The notes beneath the pieces were generated by a model. It saw only the letters and a list, made by a program, of their open reading frames with translations. It was not told where the DNA came from and did no database searches. The translations under genes and the position numbers were made by a program. This document shows, piece after piece, positions 33,050-40,425 of a DNA stretch of 64,000 nucleotides. The DNA comes from Promicromonospora panici (GTDB taxonomy: Bacteria; Actinomycetota; Actinomycetes; Actinomycetales; Cellulomonadaceae). The DNA is taken from positions 186,001 through 250,000 of the forward strand of contig NZ_UWYY01000007.1 in the NCBI RefSeq assembly GCF_900608595.1, written 5' to 3'. Numbering within the stretch: position 1 is the first letter of the stretch; each line of letters opens with the position of its first letter.

Positions 33050-33652
33050 TCACCGCACCGGTAGCACGGTCAGGAGATCCTCCAGCTGCGCACGAGTCAT
33101 GGCGACGTACCCGCCCCGCAGGCGCATCGCAGCGTCCCAGACCTCCCGCTCCCCCGATGACTGCCGCTCCAGCACGCTCATGTTCTCCGTGAGGTCGAGC
33201 CGCCGGTTGAACCCCTGGACCGTGTCCCGCCAGCGATGCAGCGCGGTCACGAGGGTGGTGTCCCGACGCCGGTCGAGCGCGCCCGAGACGAGCGCCGCGT
33301 CGACGGCGGAGACCGCGAGGCGGGCGAAGACGGCCCGGGGGCGGTCCTCGGCGCCTCGCGCGAACTCGTTGTCCGCCAGGACCGCTTGGTTCCGCTCCAG
33401 CTCGCGCCGGATCGCGGCGAGCACCTGAGCGTGCCGCTCGGCCTCGCTGCTGAGCCGCTCGACGATCAGCCCGGTCATGCCCGCCACCAGCGTGAGCGAG
33501 TTGACTGCCGGCTCCCAGCGCGGCTCCCCGGGAAGCACGAACCACAGCACGCCGAGCACGAACGCCGTGGCCAGCAGTGCGTAGGTGACCGTGGCGACGG
33601 TGGCCCGCGCGACGGTGACGTGCCGCTCCACCACCCAGCCCAGGCCGGGCAC
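33050..33652 (-). CDS. two-TM protein with helical C-terminal domain, paralogue A
   Basis: The 200-residue product starts at GTG 33652. Two membrane helices (about 16-39 and 47-66) are joined by a short loop containing WEPAVNSLTL and followed by ERLSSEAERH and a long helical cytoplasmic-type domain. The domain has RLAVSAVDAALVSGALDRRRDTTLV and LHRWRDTVQGFNRRLDLTENM. The protein encoded at 38531 is homologous along its whole length. I do not recognise the family. Its layout (2TM plus soluble helical domain) recalls membrane effector proteins of bacterial conflict systems, but this is inference only. It is coupled to a small soluble protein gene that ends 2 bases upstream. Confidence 0.75.
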   Translation of the reverse strand: MPGLGWVVERHVTVARATVATVTYALLATAFVLGVLWFVLPGEPRWEPAVNSLTLVAGMTGLIVERLSSEAERHAQVLAAIRRELERNQAVLADNEFARGAEDRPRAVFARLAVSAVDAALVSGALDRRRDTTLVTALHRWRDTVQGFNRRLDLTENMSVLERQSSGEREVWDAAMRLRGGYVAMTRAQLEDLLTVLPVR

Positions 33653-33654
33653 GG

Positions 33655-33966
33655 TCAGGCCCAGATGGTGAACGGCCGGTCGTCCACCTGCGATTCGGCG
33701 CCTCCCGGCGGACCCACGAGATAGACCCGGTCACCCGGCTGCAGGACGCCGAGGACGCGCTCGAGGGTCGCCGCGGCGCCGTCGGCGTCCCGGACCACGA
33801 GGTCCAGGTGCAGGGAGAGGACGCCCTGCCGGACCGATACCCGATCCGGGATGGGCTCGTGCGCGCCTTCGGCCTTGCGCGTCCTCCGCCGGAGCCTGGG
33901 TACCGCTCGGACCAGCACGCCGAGCCGGCGCCCCACGGGCTGCTGCTGCACTGTCGGTTCGGCCAT
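33655..33966 (-). CDS. small soluble protein coupled to the two-TM protein
   Basis: The 103-residue product begins MAEPTVQQQPVGRR with a good GGAGG ribosome site 7 bases upstream, which decides the start. A basic stretch (RAVPRLRRRTRK) is followed by a compact alpha/beta-like part: RVSVRQGVLSLHLDLVVRDA, LERVLGVLQPGDRVYLVGPP and a C-terminal DDRPFTIWA. I recognise no family. The tight spacing to the two-TM gene indicates a functional pair. Confidence 0.65.
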   Translation of the reverse strand: MAEPTVQQQPVGRRLGVLVRAVPRLRRRTRKAEGAHEPIPDRVSVRQGVLSLHLDLVVRDADGAAATLERVLGVLQPGDRVYLVGPPGGAESQVDDRPFTIWA

Positions 33967-34034
33967 GTCGGTTCCTCCGGCGCGGGCGGGCAGATCTCGC
34001 TGCACAACCAGGCTAGCGGCGTCCGACATAAGTA

Positions 34035-34060
34035 TCTAGGTTGTTCAACAATTTGCCCCG
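34035..34060 (-). promoter_or_regulatory. AT-rich promoter with palindrome TTGTTCAACAA
   Basis: The 11-base palindrome TTGTTCAACAA (34041-34051) lies in the only AT-rich stretch upstream of the 33966 gene, and TTGAAC within it could be a -35 box for the minus strand. The nearby GntR regulator is one candidate for binding. Confidence 0.35.
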
Positions 34061-34071
34061 GCGGTTCGGCC

Positions 34072-34176
34072 TGGCGAGGTAGAACCCTGGCGAAGTAGAA
34101 CTGCAGCCGAGCTGCGCTTCTACTTCGCCAGGGTTCTACTTCGCCAGGGTTCTACCTCGCCAGGGTTCTCGGCGGG
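34072..34176 (-). repeat. tandem-unit hairpin repeat, family B copy 2
   Basis: The unit GGCGAGGTAGAACCCT (or GGCGAAGTAGAACCCT) occurs twice directly and three times inverted around a GCAGC-CGA-GCTGC centre. It ends 1 base before the arabinanase stop codon, so on the minus strand it directly follows that gene. It shares its unit, arrangement and position behind a stop codon with the copy at 16186. Confidence 0.85.
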
Positions 34177-34177
34177 G

Positions 34178-35182
34178 TCAGTAGACGTAGGGCCAGCCTG
34201 CGCCGTCGTAGGCGAGCAGGTTGATGCCCAGGCGGGACGCGCCGCTGTCCGTGTAGTAGTGGTAGAAGAGCGCGTCGGCGTCGTTGTCGGCGAGCACGGC
34301 CTGGTGGCCCGGGCCGTGGATGCTCCCGTGACCGGCCAGGATCTCCGTGCCCCCGCCCGACGTCATGGCGGTCCCGGCCCGGTCGACGTACGGCCCGGTG
34401 ACCGACGTCGAACGTCCCACCATCACGCGATAGGTGCTGTTCGCGCCCTGGCAGCAGCGGTCGAACGAGACGAACAGGTAGTAATAGCCGTTCCGGTAGT
34501 GGATGGTCGGCGCCTCGATGGCGCCGCCGCCCCGGCCGGCGATGCTGTGGAACTCGGTCCCGGACCGCTTGCCCGTCGAGGAGTCGAGCCGGATCATCTT
34601 GAGGCCCGACCAGAACGAGCCGAAGCTCAGGTACCAGCGGCCGGACTGGTCGATGACGAGGTTCGGGTCGATCGCGTTCCAGTTGTCCGACGTCCGCGAC
34701 TCGATGACGAGGCCCTGGTTCGTCCACGACCCCTGCGCGCCCGTGGTGCTCGTGGCGAGGAAGATGCCGGAGCGGTTCGAGCCGAACGTCGAGGCCGAGT
34801 AGTACATGTAGTAGCGGCCGTTGACGTAGGTGATGTCCGGCGCCCATACGTCGTTGCTGTTGTTCGTGTACGTGTGCGCCCACGGGACGCCGTTCGGGAA
34901 CGCCGCCCCCGCGTTGTTCCACTGGGTGCGGTCCGGCGAGGTCTTCAGCTGGATCCCGGCGCCCGTGTGGGCGAGCAGATAGGTCCCGCTGGGCGTCTTG
35001 GCGACCTCAGGGTCGTGCACACCGGTACTTCCGGTCACCACGCCTGGGTTCGGGTAGGCGGCTACGGCGTCGGGAGCCGCAGTAGCCCCCGGGCTGATGG
35101 CGAGCCCTGCCACGACGAGCAGCGCCACGGCTGCCTGTCGGCGTCGGGCACTGCTCGTGGATCGTGCTCGGAACTGGTGCAT
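34178..35182 (-). CDS. secreted GH43 endo-1,5-alpha-L-arabinanase
   Basis: The 334-residue precursor has a signal peptide (about 1-35, ending GATAAP). The catalytic five-bladed propeller of GH43 shows Asp57 in GVHDPEV, Asp172 in AIDPNLV and Glu223 in IEAPTIHYR, the base, pKa-modulating and acid residues. WAPDITYVNGRYYMYYSAS and RCCQGANSTYRVMVGRS are typical of arabinan endo-1,5-alpha-L-arabinosidases. It is a single-domain enzyme with no carbohydrate-binding module. It cuts arabinan outside the cell. Two palindromes upstream suggest sugar-responsive repression. Confidence 0.93.
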   Translation of the reverse strand: MHQFRARSTSSARRRQAAVALLVVAGLAISPGATAAPDAVAAYPNPGVVTGSTGVHDPEVAKTPSGTYLLAHTGAGIQLKTSPDRTQWNNAGAAFPNGVPWAHTYTNNSNDVWAPDITYVNGRYYMYYSASTFGSNRSGIFLATSTTGAQGSWTNQGLVIESRTSDNWNAIDPNLVIDQSGRWYLSFGSFWSGLKMIRLDSSTGKRSGTEFHSIAGRGGGAIEAPTIHYRNGYYYLFVSFDRCCQGANSTYRVMVGRSTSVTGPYVDRAGTAMTSGGGTEILAGHGSIHGPGHQAVLADNDADALFYHYYTDSGASRLGINLLAYDGAGWPYVY

Positions 35183-35227
35183 CCTTGCCTCCGTCCGGTA
35201 CGTGCCGGCGGCGCGACGGGCCCGAAT

Positions 35228-35241
35228 TGTGAGCGCTCACA
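35228..35241. promoter_or_regulatory. LacI-type operator of the arabinanase gene
   Basis: TGTGAGCGCTCACA is a perfect 14-base palindrome with the central GCGC typical of LacI-family operators. It lies 46 bases before the arabinanase start codon. Confidence 0.7.
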
Positions 35242-35269
35242 TATCGAGCCGGACCGTCGTCGCTCCGGC

Positions 35270-35287
35270 TTCTACAAGGTTGTAGAA
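35270..35287. promoter_or_regulatory. second palindromic operator upstream of the arabinanase gene
   Basis: TTCTACAA and TTGTAGAA form a perfect 8-base inverted repeat with a 2-base spacer, 28 bases beyond the LacI-type site. The TTGTAGAA-type pattern resembles GntR-family sites. It could mediate a second input. Confidence 0.5.
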
Positions 35288-35438
35288 CAGTGTGGGCCGG
35301 GTGAATTCGCACGTCAAGGGCATGGCCGATCCGGGTTGCGCGAGGCCAGGCCGGCCCTCCGCACCGGGGCCGACAGCAGGGCTGTTAAAGGCTGCCCATC
35401 GCGAGGTACTGTTCCGTCACCGCTGAGGGAGGACACCG

Positions 35439-36662
35439 ATGCCCGCGCCCACGCTCTTCGACTACTCGGACCACAGTCCGTACTCGAACCCCGGAAATCA
35501 CACAGGATATTTCTCCGAGCTGAGCACCGATCCGGAGGAGCTGCACCGGTTCGTCTGCACCGCCGTCGTGCACTACCGGGCCGGTGGCCCGCAGCTCACC
35601 GAGACCCAGAAGTTCGACCCGGACCGGCGCTGGCTGACCTCGATCCTGGACGCCGCGGAGATGCGCGCTCCGCTCGACGGACCCCGCACGCAGGCGCAGC
35701 AGGTGGCCGGCTGCTGCCGCGACCACACGCTCCTGGCGCTCGGCGTGCTGCGCACGCACGGCATCTCCGCGCGGTCCCGGATCGGGTTCGCCAGCTACTT
35801 CGTACCCGACTGGCGCAGCGACCACGTGGTGGGCGAGCGCTGGGACGGCGACCGCTGGGTGCGGTTCGACCCGGAGCTCGACCAGAAGGACTTCGACTTC
35901 GACGTCAACGACATGCCCACCGGCGCTGGGGCGCCGTTCGTCACGGCGGCCGAGGCGTGGCTCGCGGTCCGCGCCGGGACGGCCGACCCCACGAAGTTCG
36001 GCGTGGATCCGGACCTGCCGGGGCTGAGCGGACGAAACTTCGTACGGGACTACGTGCTGCTCGAGGTGGCGCACCGGCACCGCGACGAGCTGCTCCTCTG
36101 GGACCTGTGGGGGCCGCGGCTCAAGAGCCCCGTCGTCGGCGAGGCCGCGGGTGGCTCGGTGGCGGCGCGGATCCAGGAGGCCGGCCTGCCGGGCGCCGAC
36201 GTGTCCGAAGCCGAGCTCGACTCGATAGCCGACGAGCTCGCGTACCTACTGGTGGCTGCCGACGCCGGGGACGAGGAGGCAGCTGACCAGCTCGCCGAGC
36301 TCTACCGTGAGGACGTCCGGCTGCATCCCGGCGAACGCGTGCTGACGCTCTCCCCCACCGGCCACGTCGGCATCACGGACCTCGCCGCCGCCCACAACAA
36401 AGAACCGGGTCAGAGGGTTTCGGCCAGCTTGTTCAGGACGTCGCTCACGCTCGCCTCGATCTTCACCGTCGCGTACTTGTCGCCGCGGGTGATCCCGCGG
36501 TTCACGATCACCACCGGCTTGCCGCCCTCGGCCGCGTGCCGGACGAACCGCAGCCCGCTCATCACGGTCAGCGAGGAGCCGGCGACGAGCAGCGCATCGG
36601 CGGAGTCCACCAGCGCGAACGCCCGCTCCACGCGCTCGCGCGGCACGTTCTCCCCGAAGTAG
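35439..36662 (+). CDS. transglutaminase-like protein with read-through tail
   Basis: The family part covers about residues 1-315. A transglutaminase core is visible: the Cys in QQVAGCCRDHTLLALGVLR, followed by GISARSRIGFASYF, the His in WRSDHVVGERWDGDRWVRFDPE and the Asp in VRFDPEL. The gene has a fine ribosome site (GGGAGGAC). Family resemblance ends near SPTGHVGITDLA (position 36385). The frame then continues for about 90 codons entirely antisense to the sirtuin gene and stops at 36662, so the natural stop appears lost. The last 85 residues look like a chance translation. Confidence 0.75.
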   Translation: MPAPTLFDYSDHSPYSNPGNHTGYFSELSTDPEELHRFVCTAVVHYRAGGPQLTETQKFDPDRRWLTSILDAAEMRAPLDGPRTQAQQVAGCCRDHTLLALGVLRTHGISARSRIGFASYFVPDWRSDHVVGERWDGDRWVRFDPELDQKDFDFDVNDMPTGAGAPFVTAAEAWLAVRAGTADPTKFGVDPDLPGLSGRNFVRDYVLLEVAHRHRDELLLWDLWGPRLKSPVVGEAAGGSVAARIQEAGLPGADVSEAELDSIADELAYLLVAADAGDEEAADQLAELYREDVRLHPGERVLTLSPTGHVGITDLAAAHNKEPGQRVSASLFRTSLTLASIFTVAYLSPRVIPRFTITTGLPPSAACRTNRSPLITVSEEPATSSASAESTSANARSTRSRGTFSPK

Positions 36663-37282
36663 ACGATCTCCGGCTTGAGCACTCCCCCGCAGAACTCGCA
36701 GGGCGCCGGCTTGAAGTGCGCGGTGGACTCGATGACGGCGTCGGCGTCGGGCGCGATCTCGATGTCCGCGACGTCCCCGACCGACTCCAGGAAGCCCGGG
36801 TTGAGCGCGTCCAGCCGCTCGGCGAGGTGCGTGCGCGAGATGACCCGGCCACAGGTCAGGCAGATCACGCGGTCATAGCGTCCGTGCAGGTCGATGACAT
36901 TGCGGGAGCCCGCGTCCTCGTGCAGCAGGTCCACGTTCTGCGTGATGATCCCGGCGAGGATGTCGCGCTCCTCGAGCCGGACGAGCGCCCGGTGCCCCGC
37001 GTTCGGGACCGACCGGTTCACGTGCTTCCAGCCCACGTGATTGCGGGCCCAGTAGTGTCGGCGGAACTCCTCGTCGCCCACGAACTGCTGGTAGGTCATC
37101 GGGTTGCGCGGCGGGGAGTCGGGGCCGCGATAGTCGGGGATGCCGGAGTCGGTCGAGATCCCGGCACCCGTGAGTGCGGTGAAGCGGAGACCGGTGAGCA
37201 CCTCGACGGCGTCGTCCACGGTGGTGCGGGCGACCTCGACGGCCTCCGGCTGCCAGGTGGTGGGTCGGGCTTGAGGGAACAC
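36410..37282 (-). CDS. sirtuin NAD-dependent protein deacylase (Sir2 family)
   Basis: The 290-residue protein has all class features: FTALTGAGISTDSGIPDYRG (NAD-binding GAGxS), ITQNVDLLHEDAG with the TQNxD motif, LHGRYD with the catalytic His, a zinc finger with CLTC and CEFC pairs, FGENVPRE and VAGSSLTV. It removes acyl groups from protein lysines using NAD. The start is taken as GTG 37282; the upstream in-frame stretch is not family-like. It is divergent from the EgtD-like gene, and its 3' end overlaps the transglutaminase-like gene. Confidence 0.92.
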   Translation of the reverse strand: MFPQARPTTWQPEAVEVARTTVDDAVEVLTGLRFTALTGAGISTDSGIPDYRGPDSPPRNPMTYQQFVGDEEFRRHYWARNHVGWKHVNRSVPNAGHRALVRLEERDILAGIITQNVDLLHEDAGSRNVIDLHGRYDRVICLTCGRVISRTHLAERLDALNPGFLESVGDVADIEIAPDADAVIESTAHFKPAPCEFCGGVLKPEIVYFGENVPRERVERAFALVDSADALLVAGSSLTVMSGLRFVRHAAEGGKPVVIVNRGITRGDKYATVKIEASVSDVLNKLAETL

Positions 37283-37394
37283 CCTATGAGGGTATGCCGT
37301 GAGGGGGCCGCCGTCCCCGTCGTGTGTTCCATTTCGCACCGCGCCGCATGCCGCTAGCCTGGGGTTTCTTTGCACTGGAGCGTGAGGGGACCGC

Positions 37395-38531
37395 GTGGGC
37401 GACTCAGCGATATCAAGGATCGACAGCACCTTGGCCGGTGACGATTTCGGGTGGTCCGTGACTCTGGTCGGCGAGGACCAGTCGGACAAGCTGGCCACCC
37501 TCGCCCAGTACCTCGACGACGGTCACTCGACCAGCGGCGACGGCAAGAGCGTCCCGTCGGGGTACGCCTACTGGGGCATCGGTCCCACCATCGCGTGGTC
37601 CAACGCCTCGAACGACCCGACCTACATGGTCATCAAGGTCGGCACCGAGATGTTCCGTAGGCAGTGGCGCACCATCTCCCCGCTCGTCACGGACGAGTGC
37701 GTACACCTGGTCAGCCTCGGTGTGGGCACCGGCGCCAAGGACGGGATGTTCCTGGAGACCATGCGGCGGGCCAACCCGTCGATGCTCTACATCCCCGTGG
37801 ACATGAGCGCCGAGATGCTCCGGACGGGATCCCGGACCGCGGTCCGGGACGCGCACTTCCCCCTGGACCGCTCCCTCGGGCTGCAGATCGATCTCTCGCT
37901 GGACGGCAACCTCGAGGAGCTCAAGCTGTTCCTCGACCGCCTCGTCGGCGAGGAGCCGATCCTCTTCTCGCTGGTCGGCAACACGGTCGCCAACTTCGAC
38001 GACGACGAGGCGTTCCTGAACGGCGTCGCGCGAGTGCTCCGGCCCCAGGACCGGATGCTCGTCGAGTTCGCCACCACGGAGAACCTGTCCGACGAGGCCG
38101 TGCACGACGCCGAGTCCGAGTACCGCCAGACCCGCGGGTTCGTGGAGTTCGTCGCGAGCGCCGTCCGCTACAACACCGACCTCAAGATCGACCTCGAGCA
38201 GGTCCGGTTCACCGGGTCCGTCGAGGCGGACAGCATCCTCCTGAAGGTGTTCTGGCAGAACGTCGGGAACGACGTCATCCGGATGCTCATCCCGGGCAGT
38301 CGCCCGATCCATCTCAAGCCGGAGGACACGATCCGGCTGTACACGACCCGCAAGTACACGACCGAGCGCATCGACCACCTGGTCGCCAGCTCCGGGCTGC
38401 GCACCACCCACATGCAGCGGGAACGCTTCCGGCACACGCAGCGGCACAACCCGTTCGGGCTGGAGCTGCGCCTCCTGGCGCACGATGAGAGCGCTCCCGC
38501 CAAGCTGCCGACGTTCGACGTGTGGAAGTGA
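37395..38531 (+). CDS. EgtD-like SAM-dependent methyltransferase
   Basis: The 378-residue protein belongs to the Methyltransf_33/EgtD fold: HLVSLGVGTGAKDGMFLE (SAM glycine loop), YIPVDMSAEMLRTG, LFSLVGNTVANFDDDEAFLNGVARVLRPQDRMLVEF and a C-terminal RFTGSVEADS region. EgtD trimethylates histidine for ergothioneine. This protein lacks the LPEYYLTR-like N-terminus, and no egtB, egtC or egtE gene is near, so the substrate is probably different. Its stop overlaps the start of a two-TM protein gene (TGATG). The GTG at 37395 has GAGGGGA before it. Confidence 0.8.
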   Translation: MGDSAISRIDSTLAGDDFGWSVTLVGEDQSDKLATLAQYLDDGHSTSGDGKSVPSGYAYWGIGPTIAWSNASNDPTYMVIKVGTEMFRRQWRTISPLVTDECVHLVSLGVGTGAKDGMFLETMRRANPSMLYIPVDMSAEMLRTGSRTAVRDAHFPLDRSLGLQIDLSLDGNLEELKLFLDRLVGEEPILFSLVGNTVANFDDDEAFLNGVARVLRPQDRMLVEFATTENLSDEAVHDAESEYRQTRGFVEFVASAVRYNTDLKIDLEQVRFTGSVEADSILLKVFWQNVGNDVIRMLIPGSRPIHLKPEDTIRLYTTRKYTTERIDHLVASSGLRTTHMQRERFRHTQRHNPFGLELRLLAHDESAPAKLPTFDVWK

Positions 38532-39166
38532 TGCGGGCGCGGCTGCGCCTGCTGCGGCGGCGGGTCGCTGCGGCGTGGTCCAGCCGCCGCTGGGCCCGCC
38601 GACGGCGCGTGACCGTCGCCGTCGTCACCTATGCGCTGCTCGGCATCGCGTTCGTGCTCGGCGTGCTGTGGATCCTCGACATCGGCCCGGAGTGGGAGCC
38701 GTGGGTCAACTCTCTGACGCTGCTCGCGGGTGTCACCGGGCTCGTGGTGGAGCGGCAGAACGCCGAGACGGAGCGCCGCTCGGAGGTCGTCGCCTCCGTG
38801 GTCTTCGAGCTGCAGCAGAACCGGGCGATCGTCGAGCGGCGCCTCGCCGGGCTGCGGACCGGGGGCGAACGCGCCCTGTCGGTCAGCCCGCGCCTGGCGC
38901 TGTCCGCCGTCGATGCCGCGCTCGCCTCGGGTGTGCTCAGCAGGGCGCCCGACAGCGCGCTGGTCGAGAAGCTGCACCGCTGGCGCGAGCGCGTGCAGGG
39001 CTATAACTGGCGCCGGGATCTCACCGAGTTCGAGCTCATGCTCATCAAGTACCAGGACGGCGACGACGTCGGCTCGAACCTGTCGAGCCTGGCCAACGAG
39101 CGGCTGTACCTGCTCCGCCTGCGCACGCTGCTCGACCAGCTGCACTCCGCGCTGCCGCAGGTCTGA
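38531..39166 (+). CDS. two-TM protein with helical C-terminal domain, paralogue B
   Basis: The 211-residue product is homologous to the protein ending at 33050. It has a strongly basic N-terminus ([18 protein letters not shown]), helices at about 33-52 and 60-77 around [21 protein letters not shown], then the shared helical domain with [24 protein letters not shown] and [21 protein letters not shown]. The ATG at 38531 overlaps the methyltransferase stop; a GTG at 38522 is an alternative. The family is unknown to me. Pairing of one conserved membrane partner with different soluble partners suggests a modular system. Confidence 0.75.
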   Translation: MRARLRLLRRRVAAAWSSRRWARRRRVTVAVVTYALLGIAFVLGVLWILDIGPEWEPWVNSLTLLAGVTGLVVERQNAETERRSEVVASVVFELQQNRAIVERRLAGLRTGGERALSVSPRLALSAVDAALASGVLSRAPDSALVEKLHRWRERVQGYNWRRDLTEFELMLIKYQDGDDVGSNLSSLANERLYLLRLRTLLDQLHSALPQV

Positions 39167-39190
39167 CGGCGGGCCGGGCGCACCGCCGCG

Positions 39191-39664
39191 TCAGCCCCGC
39201 CGGGCCTCGAAGAACTCGCGGAGCAGCGCCCCGCACTCGTCCTCGCGGATGCCGCCGAGCACCTCGACCTCGTGCAGCGCGCGCTGGTCGCGCACCAGGT
39301 CCCAGACGGAACCGGTGGCGCCGGCCTTCGGGTCCCACGCGCCGAGGACCAGGCGCCGCACCCGGGCCTGCACGAGCGCTCCCGCGCACATCGGGCACGG
39401 TTCGAGAGTCACCACGAGCGTGCAGCCGGTCAGGCGCCACTCGCCGCGGGCGACGGCCGCGGCCCGCATCGCGAGCAGCTCGGCGTGGGCGGTCGGGTCT
39501 CCCGTCGCCTCCCGCTCGTTGTGCCCGACGCCGATCACGCGACCCGCCTCGTCGAGCACCAGGGCGCCGACCGGGACGTCGCCGGTGTCGAGCGCGCGGC
39601 GGGCCTCGTCGAGCGCGCGACCCATCCAGCTCTCCCAGTGCGCGCGCCGCTCGGCGACGCTCAT
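39191..39664 (-). CDS. tadA: tRNA adenosine(34) deaminase
   Basis: The 157-residue cytidine-deaminase-fold protein has HAE at His60-Ala-Glu62 and PCPMC with Cys90 and Cys93 as zinc ligands. It converts A34 to inosine in tRNA-Arg(ACG). GGREWR-like [19 protein letters not shown] and [12 protein letters not shown] are typical of TadA. The ATG at 39664 is family-like; a GTG at 39682 with the palindromic repeat inside the coding region is less likely. It is divergent from upp across a family A repeat. Confidence 0.92.
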   Translation of the reverse strand: MSVAERRAHWESWMGRALDEARRALDTGDVPVGALVLDEAGRVIGVGHNEREATGDPTAHAELLAMRAAAVARGEWRLTGCTLVVTLEPCPMCAGALVQARVRRLVLGAWDPKAGATGSVWDLVRDQRALHEVEVLGGIREDECGALLREFFEARRG

Positions 39665-39672
39665 CCCTCCCG

Positions 39673-39714
39673 TGTCAGACACACAGGTCACCTTAGTGAC
39701 CCGCACGTCTGACA
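39673..39714. repeat. 42-bp palindromic repeat, family A copy 2
   Basis: Arms TGTCAGACACACAGGTCA and TGACCCGCACGTCTGACA flank CCTTAG. The arms match at 14 of 18 positions. This copy lies between two divergent start codons (tadA and upp), so it cannot act simply as a terminator of either gene. Confidence 0.85.
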
Positions 39715-39743
39715 ACTCGGTGGGGGCCGGTAGCGTTGGGGTC

Positions 39744-40379
39744 ATGCGCCTTCACGTCGTCGATCATCCCCTGGTCGCCCACAAGCTGACCGTCCTGCGG
39801 GATGAGACCACGGACTCACCCACCTTCCGCCTGCTCGTCGACGAGCTCGTCACGCTCCTGGCCTACGAGGCCACGCGCGAGATCGCGACCGAGCCGCACG
39901 AGGTGAGGACGCCGATCACCACCATGACGGGGACGCGTCTCGCGTCACCGCCGCCGCTCGTCGTGCCAATTCTGCGCGCCGGCCTGGGCATGCTCGACGG
40001 TATGAGCCGCCTGCTCCCGACCGCCGAGGTCGGCTTCCTCGGTTTGGTCCGCGACGAGGAGACGTTCAAGGCCGTCACGTACGCGAACCGCCTGCCCGAC
40101 GACCTCACGGGCCGGCACGTGTTCCTCATCGACCCGATGCTCGCCACCGGTGGCACGCTGGTCGCGGCCATCGACTACGTGCTGGAGCGCGGTGCCCGCG
40201 AGGTGACGGCGGTCTGCCTGCTGGCCGCCCCCGAGGGCATCCAGCTGCTCGAGGAGCACGTCGGCGACCGCGCGAACCTGACGGTGGTCGTCGCCGCCGT
40301 GGACGAGCGCCTCAACGAGAAGGCGTACATCGTGCCCGGCCTCGGCGACGCGGGCGACCGGCTGTACGGGATCGTCTGA
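39744..40379 (+). CDS. upp: uracil phosphoribosyltransferase
   Basis: The 211-residue enzyme begins [20 protein letters not shown] and has [10 protein letters not shown], the PRPP loop [15 protein letters not shown] and the C-terminal uracil-binding [14 protein letters not shown]. It makes UMP from uracil and PRPP in pyrimidine salvage. The ATG at 39744 is the family start. It stands divergent to tadA, as in many Micrococcales. The uracil/xanthine permease at 7983 could supply its substrate. Confidence 0.96.
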   Translation: MRLHVVDHPLVAHKLTVLRDETTDSPTFRLLVDELVTLLAYEATREIATEPHEVRTPITTMTGTRLASPPPLVVPILRAGLGMLDGMSRLLPTAEVGFLGLVRDEETFKAVTYANRLPDDLTGRHVFLIDPMLATGGTLVAAIDYVLERGAREVTAVCLLAAPEGIQLLEEHVGDRANLTVVVAAVDERLNEKAYIVPGLGDAGDRLYGIV

Positions 40380-40397
40380 CCTGGGCGGTTCGGCCCT

Positions 40398-40416
40398 CCC
40401 GCCCTATACGGGCGGG
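40398..40416. terminator. convergent hairpin terminator
   Basis: CCCGCCC pairs perfectly with GGGCGGG around TATAC, between the stop codons of upp and the sigma-factor gene (40379 plus, 40426 minus). Confidence 0.65.
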
Positions 40417-40425
40417 TCAGCGGCG

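Noticed and set aside
36410..38531. Sir2 plus EgtD-like gene as a Sir2-type phage-defence system
   Set aside because: The sirtuin has the canonical zinc finger and TQNxD of a housekeeping deacylase, is on the opposite strand, and lacks the partner domains of known Sir2 defence systems.
37395..38531. Ergothioneine biosynthesis (egtD) assignment
   Set aside because: No egtA, egtB, egtC or egtE gene is adjacent, and the N-terminal EgtD motif is missing, so only the fold is claimed.
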